From positions 1,550,001 through 1,614,000 of the forward strand of contig NZ_BLAV01000001.1 in NCBI RefSeq assembly GCF_009617875.1: a stretch of DNA of 64,000 nt, read 5' to 3'. Position numbers and translations under genes: made by a program. This DNA is from Prolixibacter sp. NT017 (lineage in GTDB: Bacteria; Bacteroidota; Bacteroidia; Bacteroidales; Prolixibacteraceae). The notes under the pieces were generated by a model that worked only from the letters and a program-made list of their open reading frames with translations, was not told the origin of the DNA and did not search any database. Shown here one piece after another: positions 45,757 through 54,947 of this stretch (position 1 is the first letter of the stretch; each line of letters starts with the position of its first letter).

Positions 45757-45882
45757 GTAGTACTTTTCTGTTTCGTTTTCTTTTGCTCACCCCATCCTGA
45801 AGGTGTCAGGATTTCCCCTCTCTACCAGTAAAGAGGGGCGGGGCGGCAGTCCGTTGTCACTGTACCGCCATTAATGAGCGCT

Positions 45883-47643
45883 TTATGATGATGTTGTTGT
45901 TTCATAGTGGCTGGTGCTTTTCTGCGACTGGTAAATCTGCATGTATTCCGGAGAAGTTTCCAGTAGCGTTTCGTGTTTTCCGGCTGCGACTACTTCGCCT
46001 TCCATCAGGAGAATGATTTGCTCGTAATGTTTGACCGGCGCGATTTTCTGGGTAACCGAAATCAGCGTCAAATCGGGGTAATTCTTCAGTACGTTCCCGA
46101 TGATTTTCTGTTCGGTTTGCTGGTCGACCCTTGCGGTGAAGTCGTCGAGCAACAGGATTTTCGGATTGAGCGCCAGTGCCCGCGCCAGCATGATGCGTTG
46201 CTTTTGTCCACCGGAAAGGCTGGTTCCCCTTTCCGAAACTAATGTGTCCAGTTTCTTCGGTAACGTTTGGACAAACTCTTTCAACTCGGCCGTTTCGATG
46301 GCCTTCTCCAGCGATTCATCGGTTACCGTATCGCTGAAGGCAATATTTTCGCGTAAGCTCAGATTGAACATCACACTGTCCTGAAAGACAAATCCAATTT
46401 GGTTATGGAACGTTTCTTTCCGGTAATCGTCCAGCGGAATCCCGTCGAATAGCACCGTTCCTTCGTTGGGATGAATCAATCCCGTCAGGAGATACAGCAG
46501 TTGCGTTTTTCCGGCGGCTGTCGGGCCGATGATGGCAGTCTGCGAACCGGCGGTGATGTTTAGCGAAACGTTTTTCAGGGCCGGCTTATCATCGTAGGAT
46601 ACGGTTACATTCTGTAGCTCGATATTGCCTTTTACCGGCTTTTCGATGGTTCCCTTATCGACCGTTTCAGGGGCCTTCATCACCTTGTCAATTCGTTCAT
46701 AGGAAGCAGTCGCCCGTGCAATGACGTTGCTCATGAAGCCAATGACGATGATGGGAAAGATGAGAATGGCTACATAACTGTTGAAGGCGGCAAAATTTCC
46801 CAGCGTCATACTTCCGTTGATGACGTAGTGGCCACCGAGCGCCAAAATAGTCAGGGTCGCTAAATTCGCCACGAAAGTGATGACCGGAATAAGAGTCGCA
46901 AACAGCGTCAGGATGGAGATGCCCAAATCCTTCGCTTCGGTATTTGCCGAAAGGAATTTCCGGTATTCGGCCTGCTGTGCATTCACCACGCGAATGATAG
47001 CGGCTCCCAGAATGCTTTCATTGATGACCTTGTTGAGCCAGTCGACTACTTCGCGGCTGCGCCGGAACAATACCCTTACCCGTTTCAATACCATGTAAAA
47101 GGCAAAGCCGATGATGGGAATCATGGTAATGACCGGCAGGGCGAGCTTCCAGTCGATGGTGAGGAGGAGCACACAGGTTCCGATAATGACAAACACCGAA
47201 GAAACAATGGAAGCCACAGCCTGAGCCACGAATGTTTTCACTGAATCCATGTCGGACGTCAGGTTGGTGAGCAGCTTCGACGGATTGTTTTCGCGGATAA
47301 AAGTAAAACTCTGCCGCGATATCTTGTCGGAGAGTTTCTTTCGCAGGTCGCGTGCTACTTTTTCCGAAGCGTACGTCTGCACAACTGCCTGCAGGTAGGT
47401 GAAGAAGAAGATGGCCAGCGTGGCTGTCAGAAACTCGATGGCGATGGTTCGGAAGACGTAGTGCCCGCTGTTGAACGTATCGATGCCGTGTGAAATGATT
47501 TTCGGGATGATCAGGTTGGCTCCGTTTCCGAGCAGGGCAAAGAGTACCAGAAAAATGACCATCGTCCGGTACGGTTTCAGCAAAGCAAACAGGTTGACTT
47601 TCTTTTTGGGAGCCGTCTTATCTCGTTTTGTTTTTTTACGCAT
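45883..47643 (-). CDS. ABC exporter half-transporter, partner with degenerate catalytic site
   Basis: 586 residues with an N-terminal basic tail (MRKKTKRDKTAPKKK), six helices and an NBD. Walker A GPTAAGKTQLL is intact and the signature is the canonical SLSGGQKQRIML, but Walker B reads ILLLDDFTARVD (Asp in place of the catalytic Glu) and the H-loop position reads SVTQKIAPV (Gln for His). It should contribute the degenerate ATP site of a heterodimer. ATG 47643 is chosen; the upstream in-frame start at 47667 is TTG. Confidence 0.95.
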   Translation of the reverse strand: MRKKTKRDKTAPKKKVNLFALLKPYRTMVIFLVLFALLGNGANLIIPKIISHGIDTFNSGHYVFRTIAIEFLTATLAIFFFTYLQAVVQTYASEKVARDLRKKLSDKISRQSFTFIRENNPSKLLTNLTSDMDSVKTFVAQAVASIVSSVFVIIGTCVLLLTIDWKLALPVITMIPIIGFAFYMVLKRVRVLFRRSREVVDWLNKVINESILGAAIIRVVNAQQAEYRKFLSANTEAKDLGISILTLFATLIPVITFVANLATLTILALGGHYVINGSMTLGNFAAFNSYVAILIFPIIVIGFMSNVIARATASYERIDKVMKAPETVDKGTIEKPVKGNIELQNVTVSYDDKPALKNVSLNITAGSQTAIIGPTAAGKTQLLYLLTGLIHPNEGTVLFDGIPLDDYRKETFHNQIGFVFQDSVMFNLSLRENIAFSDTVTDESLEKAIETAELKEFVQTLPKKLDTLVSERGTSLSGGQKQRIMLARALALNPKILLLDDFTARVDQQTEQKIIGNVLKNYPDLTLISVTQKIAPVKHYEQIILLMEGEVVAAGKHETLLETSPEYMQIYQSQKSTSHYETTTSS

Positions 47644-47778
47644 ATCAGGAATCTCTTCGGTTGGCAAAGGAAACCTAAAAATCTGGTTTCCACGTTTCCT
47701 TATCGATAAATTAAGCCCTGAACAGGGGTGACAACCGAAATGTAATCTATAAGAATACGGCTGACAGGAAATTTTGTT

Positions 47779-47934
47779 TTACACCGGCAGAAAAAAGAAT
47801 GACCAGTTGACCTCCAGGCTTTCCTGTGTCAGAATAAAGGTCAGGAAGGCGAAACTAAAGATGGTGGTGTGTTTCGTGGTTTCACCTTCGTTGGCCGGTG
47901 CGTTGAATTGTTTTCTAAAAATCATTCGTTCCAT
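47779..47934 (-). CDS. Possible 51-residue membrane microprotein
   Basis: Open frame from ATG 47934 to TAA, 20 bases after the stop of the preceding small membrane protein gene. It begins MERMIFRKQFNAPANEGE and ends in a hydrophobic half (TIFSFAFLTFILTQ, then NWSFFFLPV), so a membrane-associated peptide is plausible. It would be the third gene of the ECF sigma factor operon. The only support is position, open frame and composition. Confidence 0.4.
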   Translation of the reverse strand: MERMIFRKQFNAPANEGETTKHTTIFSFAFLTFILTQESLEVNWSFFFLPV

Positions 47935-47954
47935 TTCCGGACATGTTACAGTGA

Positions 47955-48323
47955 CTATTCTGTTCTATCTTTCTCTGATGATTTTTCCTTTTCGGGGCAG
48001 GGCCCCCAGTGGTGATAACGGCTGTGTATCCGGCGGAAATAACGTTCCCGTTCTTCGGGCGTCATTTCTGCCACCTTTTCCCTTAGCTTGTTACGCCAGC
48101 TGTGACTGGGCCAGCCTCCGTGCGGGCGGAATCCGCCAAAGAACAGACGGGCCAGAATCAGTAGTCCGGCAGCCTGCCAGAAAGTGATTTCCGGTAAGTG
48201 AAAAATGTCGGGCATCAGAGCATTCCAGAGTAACATGGCGACGGCGCTCACTACGGCCAGCATCACAATAAAGAGTGGTGCAAACATGAACTTCTTTCTT
48301 CGGTATGACATGGTAGGCATCAT
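47955..48323 (-). CDS. Small membrane protein linked to the ECF sigma factor
   Basis: 122 residues: basic N-terminus, helix PLFIVMLAVVSAVAMLLWNA, a second hydrophobic segment (FWQAAGLLILARLFFGGF), then a soluble His/Arg/Glu-rich tail (MTPEERERYFRRIHSRYHHW, GPCPEKE). It starts 12 bases after the sigma factor gene on the same strand, the place where an anti-sigma or sensor usually lies, but it has no recognised anti-sigma domain. Candidate membrane partner of that sigma factor by context only. Confidence 0.7.
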   Translation of the reverse strand: MMPTMSYRRKKFMFAPLFIVMLAVVSAVAMLLWNALMPDIFHLPEITFWQAAGLLILARLFFGGFRPHGGWPSHSWRNKLREKVAEMTPEERERYFRRIHSRYHHWGPCPEKEKSSEKDRTE

Positions 48324-48335
48324 GATCGTATGTTT

Positions 48336-48890
48336 TTAATCGTTTATTAATTCGTCGTATAAAATTTGTAATCGTTCTCTCAAATAGACTATAGCATAGC
48401 GTTTGCGCGATATCCAGGTGTTGACCGGTTCACCGGTTTCTTTGGAAATTTCTTTGAAAGATTTCCCGTCGAATTCGGTCCAGCGGAAAACATCCCGCTG
48501 TTCGGGCGGAAGATCTTCCAGTGCATCTTCCAGTTCCTCCCAAACCAGCGTACGGATGTACTCGTTCTCGGGCGAATCCTGGTCGTCGGCCAGAATGGCT
48601 CCAAACTCTTCCACTACCTGTTCTTCCTCGTCGTCGGAATAGAATTCGGCGAACAGGTCCGGTTGCTTTTTCCGGTAACGGTCGGTGATCCGGTTCCGGG
48701 TAACGGTAAACAGCCATGCTGTCAGTTGTTCGATCGGTTTCATCAACCGGTCGGCTTCAGCTAATTGGTAAAAAACTTCCTGAAGGATATCCTCAGCGTC
48801 TTCCGCATTTTCCACCCGCTTCCGGATGAATCCGGTCAGCCGGCTGCTGTATGATTTGACGATTTCAGATATATTCAGTTTTTGAGCCAC
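48336..48890 (-). CDS. ECF-type RNA polymerase sigma factor
   Basis: 184 residues. Region 2: SRLTGFIRKRVENAEDAEDI and LQEVFYQLAEADR, then QLTAWLFTVTRNRITDRYRK (region 2.3-2.4). An acidic linker follows (EFYSDDEEEQVVEEFG). Region 4: ALEDLPPEQRDVFRWTEFDG and KSFKEISKETGEPVNTWISR with the HTH. Heads a probable operon with a small membrane protein and perhaps a microprotein. No autoregulated promoter could be identified by eye. Confidence 0.93.
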   Translation of the reverse strand: MAQKLNISEIVKSYSSRLTGFIRKRVENAEDAEDILQEVFYQLAEADRLMKPIEQLTAWLFTVTRNRITDRYRKKQPDLFAEFYSDDEEEQVVEEFGAILADDQDSPENEYIRTLVWEELEDALEDLPPEQRDVFRWTEFDGKSFKEISKETGEPVNTWISRKRYAIVYLRERLQILYDELIND

Positions 48891-49433
48891 GCGCGTTGCT
48901 TCGTTTTTTACTGTTGCTTTCTATTGGGATAGACGAACGGGGAGAACGGATATTTTAACAGAAACGGATTTTTTTAAATTTCATATTTCAGTTTAGCTTT
49001 GAGGCTGCTATTGTTCCTGTTGTTGGAAAAAGACATCAGACTCCAGACGTTAGACCCCGACGCACGGTCGGGATTTCGCTTTGCTCAACCTTATATGATA
49101 TAGAGTGGTCTTTCGATTGTTCATTACTCATTTTTCATTACTAATTGTTTCTGTTGTTAGAGAAAAGACATCAGACATTAGATGATAAAGAATGGTCTTT
49201 CTATTATTCATTACTCATTTTTCATTACTAATTGTTTTTAGGGTTTCAGGTTGTGCCCGCGTTGTAGGGCCACGATATATCGTGGCCGCACTATTCCAGC
49301 TTTTGCAGTAAACTCGAAGCCGTAATTCAAAATGCAGCATTCAAAATTCATAATTCTTCCCAAAAGCCTCGAAGCGCGATTTTCTCCCGATATCTCGGGA
49401 CTCAATTTTCCATCCTTAATTGGTTTTTTTCTT
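48891..49433. other. Gap with inverted copy of element C
   Basis: 543 bases without a gene. 49015-49287 is element C inverted, with an internal partial duplication (two AATTAGTAATGA-type modules) and the 20-bp palindrome at 49268-49287. 48891-49014 and 49288-49433 show nothing beyond AT-rich flanks. Confidence 0.8.
49015..49287. repeat. Element C, inverted copy 3
   Basis: Reverse complement of 43781-43960 with an internal extra unit; ends with GGCCACGATATATCGTGGCC (49268-49287). Confidence 0.88.
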
Positions 49434-50003
49434 TTATGGTTTGATGTCGAAAAGGTTAACGCCGGCCATGGTGAGCAAATGGGCTACCAGATTGAGAATG
49501 GCTACCACCGCCAAGGTGGTCATCCAGAAGTGGGCGTTCGACTTCCAGCGCTTGTGGTATAGCCAGCCGCTGATGGTGGCAGTGCTGATGGCTGTCAGCC
49601 AGACGATGCCAATTTCTGGCTGGTTTTTTCCAATGATAAAGTCCGGGATAGGACGACCGGGATGACTCACTTCCATGTAAAGAATGTTGAAAATCCAGCT
49701 GAACACGATAAGGATGATCCCTAGTAGCACGCCGTCGGAGAACGGAGTGAGGGTATGCAGCCGCTTGAAATAAAGGTTGCGCGCCAGGATTAATATCAGT
49801 AATATGTTCAGGAGATTGATGAGTGAGTAATAAGTGACCAGGTCGCCATTGGCCATGTACGACAGGCTATGGATTTCTATGGTAGGGAAGACTTTCCAGA
49901 GCTCACAGGCAGTAACTCCGGCAATCAGGTTCACGATAATGGCTACACCCGTCATAAACAGGAGTTTCTTTCCGATACGAGAATTGGAAAAATGCTTGCT
50001 CAT
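49434..50003 (-). CDS. Uncharacterised five-helix membrane protein
   Basis: 189 residues, predicted helices near LLFMTGVAIIVNLIAGVTA, YSLINLLNILLILILA, GVLLGIILIVFSWIFNILYM, IGIVWLTAISTATISGWLY and WMTTLAVVAILNLVAHLL. No recognised domain. Divergent from the LytTR gene at 50220. Confidence 0.6.
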   Translation of the reverse strand: MSKHFSNSRIGKKLLFMTGVAIIVNLIAGVTACELWKVFPTIEIHSLSYMANGDLVTYYSLINLLNILLILILARNLYFKRLHTLTPFSDGVLLGIILIVFSWIFNILYMEVSHPGRPIPDFIIGKNQPEIGIVWLTAISTATISGWLYHKRWKSNAHFWMTTLAVVAILNLVAHLLTMAGVNLFDIKP

Positions 50004-50219
50004 CCGTTGGTCGTTGTTTGATTAGCAGCTCCTTATTTTGCCCTCATTTCATCTTCTGTCAGCGTTTGCTCGCTTACTGTAGCTAAAGTTACCTTTTTAC
50101 CTGAACAGGAACAAATAATTCCTTTTGTTGATGGACGGTTTAAAAGTGGATTTTTAAACGCTTTTAAAAGCGTTCTCAAAGTCGTATATTTAATTGAATG
50201 AGCCATTTATTACCCTGCT

Positions 50220-51098
50220 ATGCTTGACTACCTGAACAAACCGTATCCGTTTAACGACGATTTTAAGCATAACCTGCGCATCATCCTCGGCATTAGTCTG
50301 GTTGTATTTCTTTTCCTGTTATTGTACAAACCACTTGATTTATCGGCTCTCGATCTGTATGACAAAGTATACCTGTTGTTGGGATTTGCCCTGGTGACGC
50401 TTTTTTCGCTTGGCGTTAACCTGCTGGTGTTGCCAGCCCTTTTCCCGGGTATTTTCCTTTCGGGAAAATGGAAAATCAAATACGAGATTCTCTGGAACCT
50501 GTGGATGTTATTAACCATCACGGTAGGTTACTTTTTTTATGCCCGCCTGACAGGATTGTATGAACTGAACTTTTCCACGCTCATCCGGATTTTGTTGTTC
50601 AGCATCATTCCTGTGTCGTTGCTGATTGTCATTAATCAAAACCGCCGGTTGAAAATGACCATTCATTCGGTTGACGCTTTTTCTGACGGCATGAAGAACT
50701 CAGAGGATGTGATGATTAATTTTCCATCGAAATACAAAAGGGGAAACGCGCAGGTGAATGCCCGTGATTTGGTGATGATTCATTCGGCTCAGAACTACAT
50801 CGAGATTTACTGGAAGGAAGGAGACGAGTTACAGAAGGTGATGGTGCGGAACACGTTGGGAAATGCCATAAAACAGGTGAAGCGCTTTCCGCATATCATT
50901 CGTTGTCACCGGACCTGTATCGTGAATATGAAGTATGTAACCCGCATGCGAAGCAGTCAGCACGGATATCACATCCATCTGGACGGTGTTGCGGACGAGT
51001 TGCATGTTTCCCGATCGTTTGCTCCGCTTTTCCGCGAAATTTACGGCAAACTTCACGAACCGGAACTTTTCCAGGCCGGTTCATCCCTAAAGAGGTAG
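50220..51098 (+). CDS. Membrane-anchored LytTR-type regulator
   Basis: 292 residues: four N-terminal helices (~20-140: LRIILGISLVVFLFLLLY, LYDKVYLLLGFALVTLFSLG, LWMLLTITVGYFFYARL, LLFSIIPVSLLIVINQ), then a LytTR DNA-binding domain (KRGNAQVNARDLVMIHSAQN with YIEIYW, MVRNTLGNAIKQV, IIRCHRTCIVNMKYV, LHVSRSFAPLF). One-component regulator that can bind DNA while membrane-bound, a common Bacteroidota design. Signal unknown. Confidence 0.92.
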   Translation: MLDYLNKPYPFNDDFKHNLRIILGISLVVFLFLLLYKPLDLSALDLYDKVYLLLGFALVTLFSLGVNLLVLPALFPGIFLSGKWKIKYEILWNLWMLLTITVGYFFYARLTGLYELNFSTLIRILLFSIIPVSLLIVINQNRRLKMTIHSVDAFSDGMKNSEDVMINFPSKYKRGNAQVNARDLVMIHSAQNYIEIYWKEGDELQKVMVRNTLGNAIKQVKRFPHIIRCHRTCIVNMKYVTRMRSSQHGYHIHLDGVADELHVSRSFAPLFREIYGKLHEPELFQAGSSLKR

Positions 51099-51218
51099 AC
51101 CGGACACTTATCCCTACCATTCGTCCCTGCCCACTTGAAGCCCTTCCTGTTTATCCCTAACTTCAAAGAGGTTGGTTCTCGATCTCCATTATTTCCCGAC
51201 AGATAATTCCATCATCCA

Positions 51219-52697
51219 ATGAAAATACTATTAGTCAATCCGCAGTGTGCCGACACATTCTGGAGCTTTAAGTATGCGCTCCGGTTTATCTCCCGAAAGG
51301 TGGCCAATCCGCCATTGGGGTTGCTGACAGTTTCGGCATTATTGCCCGGAGATTGGGAAAAGCGGATTATCGATATGAATGATATTTCCTTACGGGAAGA
51401 AGATGTCTCCTGGGCTGATTTGGTGTTCATTGGTGCCATGGATATTCAGCGTCACTCGGTAAAACATGTCATCCGGATGTGTCAGAAACTGAATACGAAA
51501 ATGGTTGCCGGCGGACCGCTCTTTACCAGTGAGCCGGAAGAGTGGCCCATGATTGATTACCTGGTACTGAATGAAGCGGAAACTACCTTGCCATGGTTTC
51601 TGAAGGATTGGGAGCAGGGGACTCCACAGCATTTGTATCAAACAGACGAATTTCCATCGCTCGCACTTTCGCCGGTTCCGGATTACTATCTGCTAAACAT
51701 GAAGAAATATGCTACGCTGAGTCTCCAATATTCGCGAGGCTGTCCGTTTGACTGCGAGTTCTGCGACATTACCGCGTTGTTTGGACGAAAAGTGCGAACC
51801 AAATCAACAGAGCAGGTTCTGGCCGAACTCGGAAGTCTCTATTCTCTCGGTTATCGCGGGAATATATTCTTCGTGGACGATAACTTCATCGGGAATAAAG
51901 CCAAACTGAAGAGAGACCTTCTTCCGAAGTTGATTGGCTGGACGAAAGAACGGAATTATCCTTTCCGGTTTAATACAGAAGCAAGCATTAATCTGGCCGA
52001 TGATGAAGAGTTGATGAAGCTGATGGTACAGGCCGGTTTTGAAAGTGTGTTTGTAGGAATTGAAACACCCGAGCAGGAGAGCCTGGCCGGATGTAACAAG
52101 ATGCAGAATACGCAGCGGAATCTGGTCGACGATGTTCGCAGAATGCAGCATTCCGGATTGCAGGTGTCGGGTGGTTTCATTGTCGGTTTCGATCAGGATT
52201 CTCCTTCAGTTTTTCAGCGGCAAATTGAATTCATTCAGCAAAGTGGCATAGTAACAGCCATGGTTGGTTTGCTGAATGCACAAAGGAAGACCAAACTCTA
52301 CCAGCGGCTCAAGGATGAGGAACGCTTGCTGGATGTGAGCTCAGGAAACAATACTGACTTCAGTATGAATTTCATTCCCAGGATGAACCTCGATTTTCTG
52401 ATGGAAGGATACCGTCGGGTGCTGAAGGAAATCTACAGCTGCAAACCATATTATCAGCGGGTTCGCCATTTTCTGCGGAATTATAAGACGGGGCTGCACA
52501 CTCACAGAAAGATGACCTTCGCCAATGTAAAAGCGTTAATACGTTCTATGTTTGTTTTGGGAGTGTTGAAACAAGGTCAGTTCTATTATTGGAGGCTGTT
52601 CGTCTGGACCATTTTTCATTGTCCTGAAAACTTCTCCGAAGCGATTACCCTCGCTATATATGGCTACCATTTTCGCAAAATTTATTCAATAGCCTGA
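51219..52697 (+). CDS. B12-binding radical SAM protein (HpnJ/DUF4070-like)
   Basis: 492 residues. N-terminal cobalamin-binding-like domain (MKILLVNPQCADTFW, PPLGLLTVSALLPG), then a radical SAM core with the cluster motif SRGCPFDCEFCDIT, then FNTEASINLADDEELMKLM, VGIETPEQESL and GFIVGFDQDS, then a DUF4070-like C-terminus. No DxHxxG motif is obvious in the N-terminal part, so cobalamin binding is unsure. Substrate unknown; no hopanoid genes nearby. Confidence 0.9.
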   Translation: MKILLVNPQCADTFWSFKYALRFISRKVANPPLGLLTVSALLPGDWEKRIIDMNDISLREEDVSWADLVFIGAMDIQRHSVKHVIRMCQKLNTKMVAGGPLFTSEPEEWPMIDYLVLNEAETTLPWFLKDWEQGTPQHLYQTDEFPSLALSPVPDYYLLNMKKYATLSLQYSRGCPFDCEFCDITALFGRKVRTKSTEQVLAELGSLYSLGYRGNIFFVDDNFIGNKAKLKRDLLPKLIGWTKERNYPFRFNTEASINLADDEELMKLMVQAGFESVFVGIETPEQESLAGCNKMQNTQRNLVDDVRRMQHSGLQVSGGFIVGFDQDSPSVFQRQIEFIQQSGIVTAMVGLLNAQRKTKLYQRLKDEERLLDVSSGNNTDFSMNFIPRMNLDFLMEGYRRVLKEIYSCKPYYQRVRHFLRNYKTGLHTHRKMTFANVKALIRSMFVLGVLKQGQFYYWRLFVWTIFHCPENFSEAITLAIYGYHFRKIYSIA

Positions 52698-52828
52698 CTA
52701 CATCATCCCTTGCTCAAAACCACCGGAACGTTAAATCCATCTTAAAAAACGGATAGTCTTCGGGAATTTTCGCACTCGCATTGTTGGTATAAAGTGAAGA
52801 CACAAAACAAAAAATAATTCAACAAAAT

Positions 52829-54154
52829 ATGAGTGCAAATATTCCAAGCTACGACGGTAAGCGGTTGGTTATTCTGGGTGGTGGTTTTGCAGGGCTTACA
52901 CTTGCCCGAAAACTGGCTAAAAGTAATTTACAGATCGTATTGGTCAACAAGCACAATTATCATCAGTTTCAACCTTTGTTCTACCAGGTGGCGACAGCGG
53001 GTCTGGAACCCAGTGCCATTGCTTTCCCGTTAAGGAAAGTTTTTCAGGATAATCAGAACGTTCATTTTCGCAAAGCGGAAATACAGAGCGTTGATTTCGA
53101 TGAGAAGGTGGTGCATACCAGCGTTGGAACCATTCGTTACGATTACCTGGTGAATGCGATGGGAGCCGGGAGTAATTTCTTTGGTAACAAAGAGATTCAA
53201 AAGCGTGCCTGGGGCCTCAAGAGCATACCGGAATCGCTGGCATTGCGTAACCACATCCTGATGAACTTTGAGCGGGCTTCGAGCATCGATGATGAAAAGA
53301 AGCGGCAGGAGTTGCTAACGATTGTTATTGTCGGTGGTGGTCCCACTGGTGTGGAAGTGGCCGGTGCATTGGCTGAAATGCGTAAATGGATTATTCCGCG
53401 CGATTACCACGAAATTGATCACCGAAAAGTGAAAATTGCAGTGGTGGAGGCATCCGGTAAATTGCTCGGACACATGACGGAGAAATCGCACAAAGCTGCC
53501 GAGGATTTTCTGAAGTCGCTGGAAGTGGAAGTTTACAACGGTATTGCCGTGAAATCGTATGACGGCGAAGAGGTGACCTTGTCGAACGGTGAGAAGTTGC
53601 CCTGCAGCACGTTGGTTTGGGCAGCCGGTGTAAAAGGTATGCCGGTGGATGGTATCCCGGAGGAATTGATTGACAAACGCGATCGCGTGATGGTTGATGA
53701 GTTTAGCCGTATTAAGGGATTTGAGCATGAATTTGCCATTGGCGACCTGGCAACGATGGAAACGAAGGATTATCCACACGGTCATCCGCAGGTGGCACAG
53801 GTGGCTATTCAGCAGGCACGGTTGCTGGCTAAAAACCTTTTACGATTGGAAAAAGGGGAAAAGCTCAAACCCTTCCGCTATAACGATAAAGGAACCATGG
53901 CTACCATCGGCCGCAACAAAGCCGTCGTCGACCTGCCCCAGTTTAGCTTCAAAGGATTCTGGGCCTGGTTGGTTTGGATGATTGTCCACCTGATGTCGAT
54001 TGTGGGAGTGAAAAACAGGCTCATTATCTTCATCAATTGGGTGTGGAACTACATCTTCTACGACCAGTCGCTACGGTTGATTATTTCGCCGGCCAAACGC
54101 CCCAAGCACAAAGATGTGCCGGCCGGGCGTCAGCTCGAGACATCTTCTAAATAA
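52829..54154 (+). CDS. ndh: Type II NADH:quinone oxidoreductase
   Basis: 441 residues, single-subunit non-proton-pumping NADH dehydrogenase. Two dinucleotide-binding motifs: FAD site LVILGGGFAGLTLARKLAK, NADH site IVIVGGGPTGVEVAGALAE. The AQQA-type quinone motif reads HPQVAQVAIQQA. YHQFQPLFYQVATAGLEPSA is family-typical. The C-terminal amphipathic/hydrophobic segments (AWLVWMIVHLMSIVGVKNR, FINWVWNYIFYDQSLRLI) attach it to the inner membrane. It can feed quinol to the cyo oxidase. Followed by a terminator. Confidence 0.96.
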   Translation: MSANIPSYDGKRLVILGGGFAGLTLARKLAKSNLQIVLVNKHNYHQFQPLFYQVATAGLEPSAIAFPLRKVFQDNQNVHFRKAEIQSVDFDEKVVHTSVGTIRYDYLVNAMGAGSNFFGNKEIQKRAWGLKSIPESLALRNHILMNFERASSIDDEKKRQELLTIVIVGGGPTGVEVAGALAEMRKWIIPRDYHEIDHRKVKIAVVEASGKLLGHMTEKSHKAAEDFLKSLEVEVYNGIAVKSYDGEEVTLSNGEKLPCSTLVWAAGVKGMPVDGIPEELIDKRDRVMVDEFSRIKGFEHEFAIGDLATMETKDYPHGHPQVAQVAIQQARLLAKNLLRLEKGEKLKPFRYNDKGTMATIGRNKAVVDLPQFSFKGFWAWLVWMIVHLMSIVGVKNRLIIFINWVWNYIFYDQSLRLIISPAKRPKHKDVPAGRQLETSSK

Positions 54155-54161
54155 ATATATT

Positions 54162-54189
54162 GATTCCCGGGAAACCGGGAATTTTTTTG
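54162..54189 (+). terminator. Rho-independent terminator after ndh
   Basis: ATTCCCGG GAAA CCGGGAAT stem-loop followed by seven T residues. Confidence 0.9.
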
Positions 54190-54198
54190 TCCCAACTT

Positions 54199-54825
54199 TT
54201 AGGATGCGCCGCCCAGGTGGAATGCAATCCGAACTCCTTCTGTCACCATGTTGGCCCCGATAATTCCGAGGATGAGTCCCATTATTTTGCTCATTACCAC
54301 GATGATTTTATGGCCTACCAATCGTAAAATATAATCGCTGTACACAAATGCGAGATAGGTGAGAAGAATCATCACACCGAAAATAACCGACGTAATTACC
54401 ATGTGCCAGATGTTGCTTTGTGTGACGTAGTTCATGGCGGTTACAATGGTTCCCGGTCCCGCCAGAATAGGAATTGCCAGTGGCGAGATGGCCATCCCTT
54501 CGTCGATGGTAATCTTGTCGGAGTGGTGAATGGTGGACTTTTTGGATTGTAGCATTTCAAATCCTACATAAAACACCAGGATGCCTCCGGCAATCTTGAA
54601 ACCGGGAATCGTTAGGCCGAAAGCCATGAAGATGTATTTCCCGATGATGATAAAAGCGAGTACGATGATGAGTGCCGTGAATGTGGCTGACTTGGCTATC
54701 CGTTTCCGGGTCGGGAAATCGGCCTCGTCCGTCAGGCTGAGGAAAATCGGGATGTTGGTGATGGGATTCATGATGGCAAAAAATCCCATAAATACAGTGA
54801 GAGAGAAGCTGAGAAGATGATTCAT
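54199..54825 (-). CDS. MarC-family membrane protein
   Basis: 208 residues, six helices. FMGFFAIMNPITNIPIFLSL is the MarC signature; GGILVFYVGFEMLQ, AISPLAIPILAGPGTIVTAM and IMGLILGIIGANMVTEGV follow. Function of MarC proteins is unproven (not the multiple-resistance determinant once supposed). ATG 54825 is preferred; 54843 would be TTG. Confidence 0.93.
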   Translation of the reverse strand: MNHLLSFSLTVFMGFFAIMNPITNIPIFLSLTDEADFPTRKRIAKSATFTALIIVLAFIIIGKYIFMAFGLTIPGFKIAGGILVFYVGFEMLQSKKSTIHHSDKITIDEGMAISPLAIPILAGPGTIVTAMNYVTQSNIWHMVITSVIFGVMILLTYLAFVYSDYILRLVGHKIIVVMSKIMGLILGIIGANMVTEGVRIAFHLGGAS

Positions 54826-54947
54826 ACTGTTATTTTTAACCAATAATTATAGCCATTGAACAATTTATTCTGCATCTGGTTGGTTTAACCAGTCGTTTTT
54901 GATGGTTGAAACGTATATTGAAGTATTCAGAAATAATTGCTAAACGA

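Noticed and set aside
47774..48187. 137-codon plus-strand ORF
   Set aside because: Overlaps the minus-strand sigma-factor operon and has no recognisable features apart from hydrophobic shadow sequence.
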